DNA of 33,005 bases. Origin: Candidatus Gastranaerophilales bacterium Zag_111. Lineage in GTDB: Bacteria > Cyanobacteriota > Vampirovibrionia > Gastranaerophilales > Gastranaerophilaceae. Each line of letters begins with the position of its first letter. Within the stretch, counting starts at the first letter, position 1. This document shows, piece after piece, positions 1 to 7,990 of the stretch. The stretch covers positions 68,224 through 101,228 of the forward strand of contig MOYD01000065.1 in the NCBI GenBank assembly GCA_001899395.1, written 5' to 3'. The translations under genes were made by a program, and so were the position numbers. Under the pieces are notes generated by a model. It did no database searches. It saw only the letters and a program-made list of their open reading frames with translations, and had not been told where the DNA came from.

Positions 1-121
1 CCTGGCTGTAGTTATCGGCGGGGTCGTGTCTTTTGCGATTTTGAAATTCAAAATAATAGGACTTGTAACCATTCTAACGCTGCTTATTGTCTATCATCTT
101 GTGCCGATTAAAAACGACTAG
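1..121 (+). CDS. C-terminal fragment of an integral membrane protein
   Basis: The reading frame is open from the window edge (first full codon at base 2) to a TAG at 119-121. It gives 39 residues with two hydrophobic stretches, the first rich in Val, Gly and Ile and the second Leu/Ile-rich, separated by a short basic LKFK segment and ending in a polar PIKND tail. This is what the last one or two helices of a polytopic transporter look like. The layout loosely resembles the end of chromate-transporter-type proteins, but the fragment is too short to assign. The next gene follows after 11 bases, so the two may be co-transcribed. Confidence 0.5.
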   Translation, partial: LAVVIGGVVSFAILKFKIIGLVTILTLLIVYHLVPIKND

Positions 122-132
122 AGGTAAGAAAA

Positions 133-909
133 ATGGACAACTTGTTTGAAAAAATTATTGATAAATACAAAAATTTAGACGGAGTTGAAGCAATTGCAAA
201 AGGCGGTTCGTCTACAGCAAACACATCAGACAATATTTCAGATATTGATATTTATATTTTTACAACAAAAAGTATAGAACTTGGCGCGCGCGAAGGGATA
301 ATCAAAGAGGTTTCCTCAAAATACGAAGCCGGCGGGGAATATTTCGGCTCAGGGGACGAATATTTTGTTGATGATTTAGGAATACAGTTTGATGTAATGT
401 TTTGGGACAAAAACTGGTTTTGCAGCGTGTTTGAAAACGTCTGGGAAAAACATTATCCCTCAAATGGTTATACCACGTGTTTTCTGTACACTCTGAAAAA
501 TTTTGAAATTATGTTTGATAAAACAGGCTGGCTTGCGCAATTACAAAAAAGGCTTAAAACTCCTTACCCGCAAGAGTTAAAGGCAAATATCCTAAAACGC
601 AATACTATGCTTATGAAAGACAAACCGTTTGCGTCTTATTATCAACAGATTGAAAAAGCACTAATCCGAAATGACATAATAAGTGTTAATCATAGAACCG
701 CCGCGTTTCTGGCAAGTTATTTTGATGTAATTTTTGCGGTAAACGAACTTCTACACCCCGGAGAAAAACGACTTATCCAATTTGCAAAAGACAACTGCAA
801 AATTCTTCCGCTGAATTTTGAACAAAATTTGCAAAAACTGCTCGCCTCAAATAGCCACATTTTACCTATTTTGGATGATATGGTTGAAAAATTAAAGGCG
901 ATTTTATAA
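133..909 (+). CDS. Nucleotidyltransferase-fold protein (DUF4037-like)
   Basis: The protein has 258 residues and no signal peptide. The N-terminal half carries the pol-beta-type nucleotidyltransferase signature: Gly24-Gly25-Ser26, then Asp37-x-Asp39 (SDIDIY) and a third acidic residue at Asp87 in a beta strand (FDVMF). These are the two metal-binding carboxylates plus the third catalytic carboxylate of the fold. The C-terminal half is helical with a YYQQIEKA segment and an HRTAAF segment, as in DUF4037-type and aminoglycoside-adenylyltransferase-like proteins that bind the acceptor there. The natural substrate cannot be read from sequence; a small molecule, a nucleotide or a tRNA are all possible. 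The start is supported by GAGGTAAG just upstream. It probably shares a transcript with the preceding membrane protein. Confidence 0.75.
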   Translation: MDNLFEKIIDKYKNLDGVEAIAKGGSSTANTSDNISDIDIYIFTTKSIELGAREGIIKEVSSKYEAGGEYFGSGDEYFVDDLGIQFDVMFWDKNWFCSVFENVWEKHYPSNGYTTCFLYTLKNFEIMFDKTGWLAQLQKRLKTPYPQELKANILKRNTMLMKDKPFASYYQQIEKALIRNDIISVNHRTAAFLASYFDVIFAVNELLHPGEKRLIQFAKDNCKILPLNFEQNLQKLLASNSHILPILDDMVEKLKAIL

Positions 910-1004
910 TATTAATATTTGTTACAAAAATATTTTTTTTTGAAATTACGGGCAAAAAAACGGGTTTATATTTATAGAAGAGAAGAATTTAAGGAGAAAT
1001 TCCT

Positions 1005-1379
1005 ATGGCAGGTGACATAAAATCAATTGATGAACTTCGCAAGGCACAGGCAGCAGCACAGGCGCAAGGCACAACCATAACAAACTACAACCAGTGGGAA
1101 CAAATTCTTGAAGACTTAGAAACAGCAGGAATTGAGTCAACCGGAAACTATGAAGGCGACGTGCAGCTCCACAAACAGATTATGGACAGGTTAGAAGCTT
1201 TTATTGAGGAAACCCAACAGGCTGAAAAAGAGCAGCAGCAACGCCCGAACAATGATGAAACTTCAAAAGTCGACAACAAAACTTCTCAAGACAAAGAAAA
1301 CGTCATAAAAGCAAACGTTGCTAACGGCACCAGTTCAATGATTTTGGCTGATTACATGAAGTATTATCATCTTATGTAA
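1005..1379 (+). CDS. Small hydrophilic Gln/Glu-rich protein, unknown function
   Basis: This 124-residue protein is not recognised. It has no signal peptide or membrane segment. The N-terminal part (residues 5-65) is predicted helical and Ala/Gln/Glu-rich. A low-complexity polar linker at about 66-100 is rich in Gln, Asn, Lys and Asp, and the tail (about 103-124) is less polar and ends YMKYYHLM. Such a layout suits a small secreted or partner-binding protein, but that is a guess. The start is well supported by AAGGAG eight bases before ATG. Its stop directly abuts the stop of the convergent rnhA gene, with no terminator between them. Confidence 0.65.
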   Translation: MAGDIKSIDELRKAQAAAQAQGTTITNYNQWEQILEDLETAGIESTGNYEGDVQLHKQIMDRLEAFIEETQQAEKEQQQRPNNDETSKVDNKTSQDKENVIKANVANGTSSMILADYMKYYHLM

Positions 1380-1859
1380 TTAAACTCCTGAAAAACCGGT
1401 ATCATCAAGTAAATTATCGCCATTATAAGACGCAACCGCCATTGCGTCACAGCGTTCGTTGTACTCATGTCCGGCATGCCCTTTGACCCAAATGAATTTA
1501 ACATTATGTGGTTCTTTTGCTTTCAAAAGTCGTTTCCACAAGTCTTGATTTTTGACAGGTTGTTTATTAGAGCCTTTCCAGCCCTTTTTTATCCAGCCGT
1601 CTACCCACTTTTGGTTAAATGCGTCGACAAGATACTTGGAATCTGATGTCAATTCTACATCACAAGGTTTTTTAAGCGCTTCCAGCCCGACAATTGCCGC
1701 CAAAAGCTCCATACGGTTATTTGTTGTAACCTTAAAACCTTCTGTAATTTCTTTTTTATGAACAGTTCCGTTTTCGTCTTTTGCAATCAGAATTGTTCCA
1801 TATCCGCCTTTGCCCGGATTACCGCTGCAAGCCCCGTCTGTATAAATTTGTATTAACAT
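1380..1859 (-). CDS. rnhA: Ribonuclease HI
   Basis: This 159-residue protein cleaves the RNA strand of RNA-DNA hybrids (R-loops, Okazaki primers) using two metal ions. All catalytic positions are visible: Asp8 in YTDGA, Glu51 in RMEL, Asp73 in TSDS, His128 in the GHAGH loop and Asp138 in ERCDAMA. Family length is typical. The basic handle region (W85 to W94, rich in Trp, Lys and Gly) is present, so this is the E. coli-like HI type and not the HII/HIII type. It starts one base after the helicase stop codon, so the two form a translationally close operon; both work on R-loops or stalled replication, a sensible pairing. Confidence 0.95.
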   Translation of the reverse strand: MLIQIYTDGACSGNPGKGGYGTILIAKDENGTVHKKEITEGFKVTTNNRMELLAAIVGLEALKKPCDVELTSDSKYLVDAFNQKWVDGWIKKGWKGSNKQPVKNQDLWKRLLKAKEPHNVKFIWVKGHAGHEYNERCDAMAVASYNGDNLLDDTGFSGV

Positions 1860-1860
1860 G

Positions 1861-3867
1861 CTATCCCTCTGTTATATCCCAAAGTTCCAAAATATCATCC
1901 GGTATATTATCCAAAAACCTTGACGGTTTTGAAAGCACCATATTCATTGAATAATCATACATATCAACCGGATATGTAATATAAAGATTATTTTTTGCCC
2001 TGGTTGCCGCAACATACATCAAACGAAGTTCTTCATCCATTTCTTCTTCTGAGTTAAATGAGTATGCGCTTGGAAATCTTCCGTCAACCGCACCGATTAT
2101 AAACACACTGTCCCACTCCAACCCTTTAGCAGAATGGATTGTCGAAATCGTCAGCGCTTCATCTGCACTATTGTTTTTGTACATGCCTTCAACACTCTGG
2201 TCTGGCGGTTCTAGCGCCATATCACTTATAAAATCCTCCAGGTTTGAATATTGACCCGCAAGATATTGCAAGTGGTCTAAATCCTTCTCCCGTTTTGAAA
2301 AGTCGTCGTATTTGTCTTTCAAAATCGGGCGGTAGTAATTTATAATTTCTTCAACAATATAAGATGGTTCTTTGCTAGCAATGAAATTTCGCAAACGTTC
2401 AAGGTTTTTCAACAGCGGAACAATGTTTGATGATTTATTGGGTGGAAGAAGTTTGACATCAGGGTTTAGCTGCCCTTTGATAACCGGCATGATACTATTA
2501 ACTGTGGCAGCACCAATACCTTTTAAAAGCAATAAAATTCTTGTTAAGCTGATAACATCATCAGGGTTAATTATCACACGAAGATGTGCTACAATGTCTT
2601 TAATATGCGCGGTTTCCATAAATTTCGGACCGCCGAATTTTTGAAAAGGAATTGCACGTTTTGAAAGTTCAATTTCAAGCGAATACGACATTCTGGCATT
2701 GCGCGCCAGGACACAAATATCTGACAAGTTTATATCTTCATCCAGAAGTTCCAATATCCGCTGGCAGATAAAATCCGCCTCCATTTGGCTGTCTTTTGCA
2801 CAGATAAGCGCCGGCACAACAGGTGATTGAATATCTGAAAAAAGTGTTTTGGCGTATTTTTCTTTAGCACGAGAGATTATGGTATTTGTGAGTTTCAGTA
2901 TGTTTTGGGTACTGCGGTAATTCTGTTCAAGTTTAATAATTTTAGTATCTTTGAACATTTTTGGAAAATCCAGGATATTTCTGTAATTTGCACCACGAAA
3001 AGAATAAATGCTCTGAGCGTCATCGCCTACAGCCATAATATTATTGTGTTCGCTTGCAAGAAGTTTTATCACATCAGCCTGCAAGGTATTTGTGTCCTGG
3101 TATTCATCGACCATGATGTACTGATATTGATTGGAAAGGGTTTTGCGAAGATTTTCGTTATTTTCAAGCAAAAGTTTCACATACAAAAGCAAGTCATCAT
3201 AATCCAGCACTGAATTTTCTCGTTTATATCCAACGTAAGCTTTATGGATTTCAATAATTTTATCCTCGCAATGCGCAAACTGTGGGAACTCCTCTTCAAT
3301 AATCTGTTTTGTCGGAGTTTCTTTGTTTACGCTTTTTGAATAAATTTCAAGAATAGTGCTTTTCTTTGGAAAACGTTTTTCTTTTTTGGGGTAAAGTTGA
3401 CCTGTGATGTGGTTTATAATATCCTCACAGTCAGTTTTATCAAGGATTGTAAAGTTATTTTTGAGTTTCAGAAGTTTTGAATATTTGCGCAAAATTATAT
3501 TAGCAAACGAGTGAAATGTGCCGCCCGCAACTTTTTCACACCGATTATCGAGCACTAATGTTGCGCGGTTAAGCATTTCAGCCGCGGCTTTTTTGGTAAA
3601 GGTTAAAAGTAAGATGTTTTCAGGCTTGACACCGTCTTCAATAAGCCTTGCAACGCGGTAAGTGAGGGTTTTTGTTTTGCCTGAACCCGCGCCTGCAATG
3701 ACAAGTATTGCGCCGGTTTTAGATGTTACAGCGGATAATTGAGCTTCGTTTAAGTCTTTTTCATAATCGACTTTGTAATCTGTTTTGATTTCGGCACGTT
3801 TTTTCAAAACGTATTTTTTACGTTCGGGTTTGGTATTTTGCTCTTGTGTAACAATTTCTCTGCTCAT
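1861..3867 (-). CDS. UvrD/PcrA-type superfamily I DNA helicase
   Basis: This is an ATP-dependent 3'-5' DNA helicase of the UvrD/Rep/PcrA family, with a likely role in repair and in clearing stalled forks or R-loops. In order it shows a Q-motif region (LNEAQ), Walker A (AGAGSGKT), motif II (DEYQDTN), motif III (QSIYSFRG), motif IV (YRST), motif V ([12 protein letters not shown]) and motif VI (MYVAATRAK). At 668 residues it is somewhat shorter than classical PcrA. A TTG start 15 bases upstream is possible, but I chose ATG at 3867: it has GGAAG eight bases upstream, and the TTG would lie on the predicted transcription start. rnhA follows after one base. Confidence 0.93.
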   Translation of the reverse strand: MSREIVTQEQNTKPERKKYVLKKRAEIKTDYKVDYEKDLNEAQLSAVTSKTGAILVIAGAGSGKTKTLTYRVARLIEDGVKPENILLLTFTKKAAAEMLNRATLVLDNRCEKVAGGTFHSFANIILRKYSKLLKLKNNFTILDKTDCEDIINHITGQLYPKKEKRFPKKSTILEIYSKSVNKETPTKQIIEEEFPQFAHCEDKIIEIHKAYVGYKRENSVLDYDDLLLYVKLLLENNENLRKTLSNQYQYIMVDEYQDTNTLQADVIKLLASEHNNIMAVGDDAQSIYSFRGANYRNILDFPKMFKDTKIIKLEQNYRSTQNILKLTNTIISRAKEKYAKTLFSDIQSPVVPALICAKDSQMEADFICQRILELLDEDINLSDICVLARNARMSYSLEIELSKRAIPFQKFGGPKFMETAHIKDIVAHLRVIINPDDVISLTRILLLLKGIGAATVNSIMPVIKGQLNPDVKLLPPNKSSNIVPLLKNLERLRNFIASKEPSYIVEEIINYYRPILKDKYDDFSKREKDLDHLQYLAGQYSNLEDFISDMALEPPDQSVEGMYKNNSADEALTISTIHSAKGLEWDSVFIIGAVDGRFPSAYSFNSEEEMDEELRLMYVAATRAKNNLYITYPVDMYDYSMNMVLSKPSRFLDNIPDDILELWDITEG

Positions 3868-3886
3868 AAACCTGTCTTCCAAGGTT

Positions 3887-3916
3887 ATTATAATGCAGAT
3901 TTAATCATATTTTCAA
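3887..3916 (-). promoter_or_regulatory. Sigma-70 promoter of the helicase-rnhA operon
   Basis: On the minus strand TTGAAA (3911-3916) and a perfect TATAAT (3887-3892) are separated by 18 bases. The predicted transcription start near 3880 leaves a leader of about 12 bases to the ATG at 3867. It therefore rules against the in-frame TTG at 3880-3882. Confidence 0.75.
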
Positions 3917-4015
3917 TGTTTATTTGTAAAGTTTTAATACAAAGTCAAATTTTTTATTAAATTTTTTTGAAAAAGTGACGATACATAACATGTGTGTACA
4001 AAGACGAGAGATATT

Positions 4016-4558
4016 ATGAAAAAATTTTTGACAATATTTTTTGCGATTGTAGTATTTTTTGCAGCGTTTTCGCTATACACGAAAGCCGAAGAAACAACCG
4101 CAAACAAAAAATGGTTTAACCCTAAAATGTTAAAAACCTATATTCCGCCAAACCACAAGCGAACAATTATGATGAAACACGCTTTTGCAGAGTGGTCAAG
4201 ATTGACGAATAACAAAGTCGTTTTCCAATATGTTACATCACCAAATACGGCAAACATAATTGTCCACTTTGTCAACGTTGTGCCAAACGCGGACAGAGAA
4301 ATCGGTTTGACAAAATTTCGTTCAACATCAAGCAACAAGATAACACACGCTCAGATTTATATTGCAGAAAAAACAGCAAGCGGACAGGCTTTAGGTAAAG
4401 ATGCCGTTTACACTGTTATGCTTCATGAAATAGGGCATGCTATCGGGATTGCAAACCATTCAAAAGACCCGTTAAGCATTATGTATCCATATGAAGACGA
4501 CAGACAGGAAATCCTTAAATCTGATTTAAAAACTTTAGCAGACATATACGGTTGGTAA
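4016..4558 (+). CDS. Secreted matrixin-like zinc metalloprotease, paralogue A
   Basis: This 180-residue protein has a Sec signal peptide (MKKF, a Phe/Ile/Val-rich core, cleavage probably near residue 23) followed by a small metzincin domain. The zinc motif is HEIGHAIGIANH (HExxHxxGxxH/xxH type), followed by a Met-turn-like SIMYP. This is the minimal matrixin (MMP-like) catalytic domain with no hemopexin or anchoring domain. The start was moved from an upstream GTG to ATG at 4016, because this gives a canonical signal peptide and has a GAGAG element before it. The next paralogue begins 16 bases after the stop, so they are co-transcribed. The substrate is unknown; for a gut or host-associated organism a peptide or mucin substrate is conceivable but not shown. 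Confidence 0.85.
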   Translation: MKKFLTIFFAIVVFFAAFSLYTKAEETTANKKWFNPKMLKTYIPPNHKRTIMMKHAFAEWSRLTNNKVVFQYVTSPNTANIIVHFVNVVPNADREIGLTKFRSTSSNKITHAQIYIAEKTASGQALGKDAVYTVMLHEIGHAIGIANHSKDPLSIMYPYEDDRQEILKSDLKTLADIYGW

Positions 4559-4574
4559 AAAGAAAGGTTATAAT

Positions 4575-5099
4575 ATGAAAAAAATACTTGCACTATTCAC
4601 GTTTTTTACACTTTTGACAGTAAATATAGCGCTGGCAAACGCTCATTGGGACAACCCAAAATCAATCAGAACATACATTGAACCTAATCAGAAAAAAGAA
4701 CTGATGAAACAAGCCTTTGCAAAATGGTCACAATTCACAAATGACAGAATTGTTTTTAAATACGTTCAGTCGCCAAAAGACGCTCAGATTAAAGTTGTAT
4801 TTGTAAAAGATGCAGAAAAAGCCTCAAAGATACAAAACGCGCTTGGTGTAACTCATCACCAATCAATCGGGGACAGAATGGTTGCCGCAACAATAGAAAT
4901 TGCAGACAATGCTCCGGGCGGAGCAAAGCTCAGAAATGATGCTGTTTATAGAGTAATGGTACACGAAATAGGACATGCAATCGGCATCTTTGACCATTCG
5001 CTAGACCCTATGAGTGTTATGTATTATGCAAAAGGCAGCAGGAACCAGGCATTGACAAAAGAAGACCTGAAACTACTTTCTAAACTATATTCATGGTAG
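4575..5099 (+). CDS. Secreted matrixin-like zinc metalloprotease, paralogue B
   Basis: This 174-residue protein shares the architecture of its upstream neighbour. A signal peptide (residues about 1-22, ending near ANA) precedes a domain that starts HWDNPKSIRTYIEP and contains AFAKWSQFTNDRIVFKYV, the strand-helix framework seen in all three paralogues. The zinc site HEIGHAIGIFDH is followed by the Met-turn SVMYY. It has its own SD (AAAGG) and sits 16 bases behind paralogue A. Identity with paralogue A is clear but far from complete, so this is an old duplication, with some substrate divergence likely. Its stop lies three bases from the convergent third paralogue. Confidence 0.85.
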   Translation: MKKILALFTFFTLLTVNIALANAHWDNPKSIRTYIEPNQKKELMKQAFAKWSQFTNDRIVFKYVQSPKDAQIKVVFVKDAEKASKIQNALGVTHHQSIGDRMVAATIEIADNAPGGAKLRNDAVYRVMVHEIGHAIGIFDHSLDPMSVMYYAKGSRNQALTKEDLKLLSKLYSW

Positions 5100-5102
5100 T
5101 TA

Positions 5103-5660
5103 CTAATCAGAAATTCTTCTATCCATATAACTCCAGCCGTTCAAGTAATAAAGAGCACGGATATCAATCTGCATAAGTTCTTGAGTTTCATTGACAGGAG
5201 TATACATAATACTTGATTTTTTACGGGCATTATGCTGCATACCTAAAGCGTGCCCAACTTCGTGAAGCATTGTGGTGAAGATATAATTCTTGGAATATTT
5301 CTTGATTTCGCTGCCCTGTGTTGCAATCTGAATTTCTGCTTTAACGATTTTCATACCCTGGATAGTCACGTTATAAGATGCAATCGGGCTATCTGAACCG
5401 TCAACTTTATCCGTAAATACAACATCAATATCCGCGGGTCCATGTTCAACAAAATTAAATTTCAATTTGCCAAAACTGTTATTTTGCCATCTTTCAAAAG
5501 CACGACGCATTGCTCCCTGTCTTGTATCTTCCGGAATATAAACATCTATTGGTGATTTTTGCCAGTGCGGAGCATCTATTGTTGCAGCTTTTGCACTTCC
5601 TGAAAAAATTACAGCAATCCCCAAAATTATTAAAAATATTGATAAAATCTTTTTAAGCAT
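5103..5660 (-). CDS. Secreted matrixin-like zinc metalloprotease, paralogue C
   Basis: This 185-residue protein is encoded opposite to paralogues A and B. A signal peptide (MLKKILSIFLIILGIAV, cleavage near SAKA) precedes a mature domain with the same PHWQKSPIDVYIPE opening. The zinc site is HEVGHALGMQHN, in which the third ligand position (His) is retained, followed by the Met-turn SIMYT. The longer reading frame beginning at 5729 cannot be used: a complete promoter lies between 5682 and 5710, and a strong AGGAAGGGG SD precedes the ATG at 5660. Being under its own promoter, it can be expressed separately from the A-B pair. Confidence 0.85.
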   Translation of the reverse strand: MLKKILSIFLIILGIAVIFSGSAKAATIDAPHWQKSPIDVYIPEDTRQGAMRRAFERWQNNSFGKLKFNFVEHGPADIDVVFTDKVDGSDSPIASYNVTIQGMKIVKAEIQIATQGSEIKKYSKNYIFTTMLHEVGHALGMQHNARKKSSIMYTPVNETQELMQIDIRALYYLNGWSYMDRRISD

Positions 5661-5681
5661 TTTAAACCCCTTCCTGCCTTG

Positions 5682-5710
5682 ATTATATCGTAGTTGATTG
5701 AAATTGGCAA
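5682..5710 (-). promoter_or_regulatory. Sigma-70 promoter of metalloprotease paralogue C
   Basis: TTGCCA (5705-5710) and a perfect TATAAT (5682-5687) are spaced by exactly 17 bases on the minus strand, 22 bases before the chosen start codon. Its -35 box lies just past the ferritin terminator. Confidence 0.75.
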
Positions 5711-5714
5711 TATT

Positions 5715-5745
5715 AAAAGAGCCATACAAAATGTACGGCTCTTTT
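5715..5745 (-). terminator. Rho-independent terminator of the flavodiiron-ferritin operon
   Basis: AAAAGAGCC and GGCTCTTTT form a nine-base-pair stem (5715-5723 with 5737-5745), extended by GTAC/GTAT pairing, and end in a T run on the minus strand. It lies 10 bases after the ferritin stop codon. Confidence 0.8.
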
Positions 5746-5754
5746 TAACTTAGC

Positions 5755-6264
5755 TTATCCAATCACCGGCGGATTAAATACTCTTGCTGCAAGCTCTTTA
5801 TCAAGCATAAACAGAGCTTTTTTATCATCACCGATTAGTTTCAGATTAGCAAGAACACCGCCGACATTTGATTCTTCTTCGACTTGTTCTTTCAGATACC
5901 AATCTAAAAATGAAAGTGCTGCACGGTCTTTTACTTCTTCTGCAACATCCATTAAGGCATTAATTCTTGATGTTACATATTCTTCATGCTCCAACACCTG
6001 TTCAAAAACTTCTAACGGTGTTGAGCCTTTAATTTCAGGTTTATCAATAGCTTCTAAAGTAACTTTTCCGTTACGTTCAAAAACATAATCAAACATACCC
6101 ATTGCATGAGCACGTTCTTCCTGAACCTGAACATCAAACCAATTAACAAACCCCGGCAGGTTAAGGTCTGCAAAAATCGCCTTCATGCCTAAATAAAGAT
6201 ACTCTGAATAAAGTTCTTTGTTAATCTGGTCATTAAATGCTTCTTCCAGTTTCTTGTCTAACAT
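5755..6264 (-). CDS. ftnA: Non-haem bacterial ferritin
   Basis: This 169-residue protein forms the 24-subunit iron-storage cage and oxidises Fe(II) at a diiron centre. Every ferroxidase-centre position of E. coli FtnA is in the same numbering: Glu17, Glu50, His53, Glu94, Gln127, and Glu126/Glu129/Glu130 for the third iron site. The four-helix bundle is complete, and there is no haem-ligand Met as in bacterioferritin. The start is fixed by AAAGGAG. It lies 16 bases downstream of the flavodiiron gene and ends at a terminator, so both are one transcript. The pairing suggests a shared job in keeping oxygen, peroxide and free iron low in an anaerobe. No Fur or PerR box was recognised. Confidence 0.95.
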   Translation of the reverse strand: MLDKKLEEAFNDQINKELYSEYLYLGMKAIFADLNLPGFVNWFDVQVQEERAHAMGMFDYVFERNGKVTLEAIDKPEIKGSTPLEVFEQVLEHEEYVTSRINALMDVAEEVKDRAALSFLDWYLKEQVEEESNVGGVLANLKLIGDDKKALFMLDKELAARVFNPPVIG

Positions 6265-6280
6265 TTTTATCTCCTTTCGT

Positions 6281-7489
6281 TTAGTTTAATCCTTTTTCAA
6301 CAATCGCTTTTGCAAGTGCTTCAAGCTCACAGCATTTATCAGCCTTGACAGCAGATTTTAAGCAAACTTTGCTTTCGATAATTTCTGTATTTTTAAGCTG
6401 TGAAACAAGTTCGGTCATTAATTTCCCGCAAACCGGTGCCCAAGAACCGTTTTCAACAATTGCAACTTTGCGGTTTTGTAAGTTATGCGCAATAATATCA
6501 TGCAAAAGATTTTCCATATTCACAAAAATTCCGTTATTGTAAGTGGTTGAAGCAAATACAAGGTGTGAATATTTAAACGCATCCGCCACAATATATGAAG
6601 GGTGAACCGTTGAAACATCGTACATTTTAATGTCTTTGACACCTAATTCAGCAAGTTTGCCCGCAAGAATTTCAGCAGCATTCTGTGTTCCGCCATAAAC
6701 AGACGCATAAGCAATCAGCACGGACTGAATTTCCGGGGTGTAAGACGACCACTTATCGTATTTGTCAATGAATTTTTCCAAATCTTTTCTGATAACATAG
6801 CCATGCAGCGGACATATCATTTTGATTTCAATCCCTGTTGCTTTTTTCAAAAGCATTTGAACTTGTGTACCGTATTTGCCGACAATATTTGTGTAATATC
6901 TTCTTGCTTCATCCATATATCTATGGTCATAATCAACTTCATCTGCAAAAATATTCCCGTCAATTGCCCCAAATGCTCCAAACGCATCAGCAGAGAACAG
7001 AATTTTATCTGTTGTATCATATGTCACCATAACTTCAGGCCAGTGAACCATCGGTGCAAACACAAATGTTAATGTATGTCTGCCGGTGTTTAGCGTATCG
7101 CCTTCTTTTACAATCAGATAATGACTTTCATCAAGATTAAAGTCGAAAAACTGTTTAATCATTGTCTGAATTTTAGCATTGCAGACAATTTTTACATTCG
7201 GATATTTATTAACAATAGTTGGGATTTCAGCGCAATGGTCAGGCTCCATATGGTTTATCACAAGATAATCAAGTTTTCTGCCTGCTAAAACATGTTCAAC
7301 ATTTTCCATAAACTGATGATTAACCGATTTATCAACAGTATCCAAAAGAACGGTTTTTTCATCCAGTAAAATGTATGAGTTGTACGAAACTCCTGCCGGT
7401 ACAGGATAAACACTTTCAAAAAGCGCTATTCTTCTGTCGTTTGCGCCAACCCAAAATAAATCTGAAGTTATTTTCTTTGTATTGTACAT
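6281..7489 (-). CDS. fprA: Class A flavodiiron protein (oxygen/NO reductase)
   Basis: This 402-residue protein reduces O2 to water and/or NO to N2O, protecting anaerobes. The N-terminal metallo-beta-lactamase-like domain (about 1-250) has the diiron ligands His80-x-Glu82-x-Asp84-His85 (HMEPDH), a later His in MVHWPE, Asp in FSADAFG, and His in CPLHGY. The C-terminal flavodoxin domain (about 255-402) opens with the FMN phosphate loop ASVYGGTQNA and continues with the STTYNNG and NGSWAP loops. There is no rubredoxin or flavin-reductase extension, so it belongs to the short class A and needs an external electron donor, which is not encoded here. It is the first gene of the operon with ferritin. 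AGGAGAGA supports the start. Confidence 0.95.
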   Translation of the reverse strand: MYNTKKITSDLFWVGANDRRIALFESVYPVPAGVSYNSYILLDEKTVLLDTVDKSVNHQFMENVEHVLAGRKLDYLVINHMEPDHCAEIPTIVNKYPNVKIVCNAKIQTMIKQFFDFNLDESHYLIVKEGDTLNTGRHTLTFVFAPMVHWPEVMVTYDTTDKILFSADAFGAFGAIDGNIFADEVDYDHRYMDEARRYYTNIVGKYGTQVQMLLKKATGIEIKMICPLHGYVIRKDLEKFIDKYDKWSSYTPEIQSVLIAYASVYGGTQNAAEILAGKLAELGVKDIKMYDVSTVHPSYIVADAFKYSHLVFASTTYNNGIFVNMENLLHDIIAHNLQNRKVAIVENGSWAPVCGKLMTELVSQLKNTEIIESKVCLKSAVKADKCCELEALAKAIVEKGLN

Positions 7490-7545
7490 AATTTCTCTCC
7501 TATTAATATAATTTTATGATAACACAAAAAATGCCATTAATTGCC

Positions 7546-7573
7546 TGCCCGGGTAAGTGAATATACCCAGGTG
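7546..7573. promoter_or_regulatory. Hairpin/operator-like inverted repeat upstream of the flavodiiron gene
   Basis: GCCCGGGTA and TACCCAGGTG form a stem with one mismatch and terminal G-T pairs around an eight-base loop (AGTGAATA). It lies about 57 bases before the flavodiiron start and about 54 bases before the ten-codon ORF. It could be an operator for either direction or an RNA hairpin in the rightward leader. No regulator can be named. Confidence 0.3.
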
Positions 7574-7626
7574 TCTAATAGTTTTTAACTGATAAATTTT
7601 ATATTCTAATAACACAAGGAGAACAT

Positions 7627-7659
7627 ATGAAAAAGCTTACAAAAGAAACGGAGGTATAA
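7627..7659 (+). CDS. Ten-residue ORF with strong SD (leader peptide candidate)
   Basis: ATG at 7627 follows AAGGAGAA at a good distance and reads MKKLTKETEV before TAA. Within its last codons there is another GGAGG, and two further minimal ORFs (ATG-TTT-TAA and ATG-AAA-AAG-TAA) follow within 60 bases. The SD-to-start geometry is convincing, but the peptide is unlike any family I know. It may be a leader peptide, a decayed gene start, or chance. No codon bias or conservation evidence is available from one sequence. Confidence 0.25.
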   Translation: MKKLTKETEV

Positions 7660-7731
7660 TCTAGGAAGTATAAAATGTTTTAAGGTGTGACTTAGTATGA
7701 AAAAGTAATTTATTTTAATTCATTTTTCTAC

Positions 7732-7857
7732 AATTGCCGATACTTTCAGCACACACTTATTAGGGAAATATTACCACATATGCGCCGGCGATTTAATTAC
7801 TATTGCTAACCCAAGTTCCGGCAAAATTTCTTTATACGCTGAAAGTATCGGGCAATT
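7732..7857. repeat. 126-base element bounded by about 19-base inverted repeats
   Basis: The left arm (7732-7750, AATTGCCGATACTTTCAGC) and right arm (7838-7857) are complementary over 19 positions with a single extra G in the right arm. The interior of about 87 bases contains a further GCCGG/CCGGC pairing (near 7784 and 7821). A long stem with an inner hairpin fits either a structured RNA or a miniature inverted-repeat transposable element. No clear target-site duplication and no ORF are visible inside. Confidence 0.5.
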
Positions 7858-7990
7858 TTTATTTTTAAAACTATATACGTAACAATATATTTCAAGATAT
7901 CGTATATTTATTGAAAAATTTTTATTTTTGAGTTATTATTAAATCCTCGATTAATTGATTATAACTATATTTTAAGCTTGTGGAGAAAAT

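Larger units (their letters stand above)
7490..7990. other. 501-base intergenic region without a recognisable gene
   Basis: This stretch separates two divergently read genes. It holds a hairpin at 7546-7573, a ten-codon ORF with a good SD at 7627-7659, an inverted-repeat element at 7732-7857, and very AT-rich sequence from 7858 to 7980 that presumably contains the promoter of the next gene. I could not place confident -35/-10 pairs for either flanking gene. A mobile-element remnant is possible but no transposase piece is visible. Confidence 0.5.

Noticed and set aside
940-972. Promoter TTGAAA/TATATT before the gene at 1005
   Set aside because: The spacing is about 21 bases, outside the normal range, so it was not listed.
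5661-5729. N-terminal extension of metalloprotease C
   Set aside because: It overlaps the ferritin terminator and contains the gene's own promoter; the signal peptide starts at 5660.
7732-7857. Integron attC-like site
   Set aside because: Size and inverted ends are in the attC range, but the required GTTRRRY/RYYYAAC core sites at the ends are missing and no integrase or cassette array is near.
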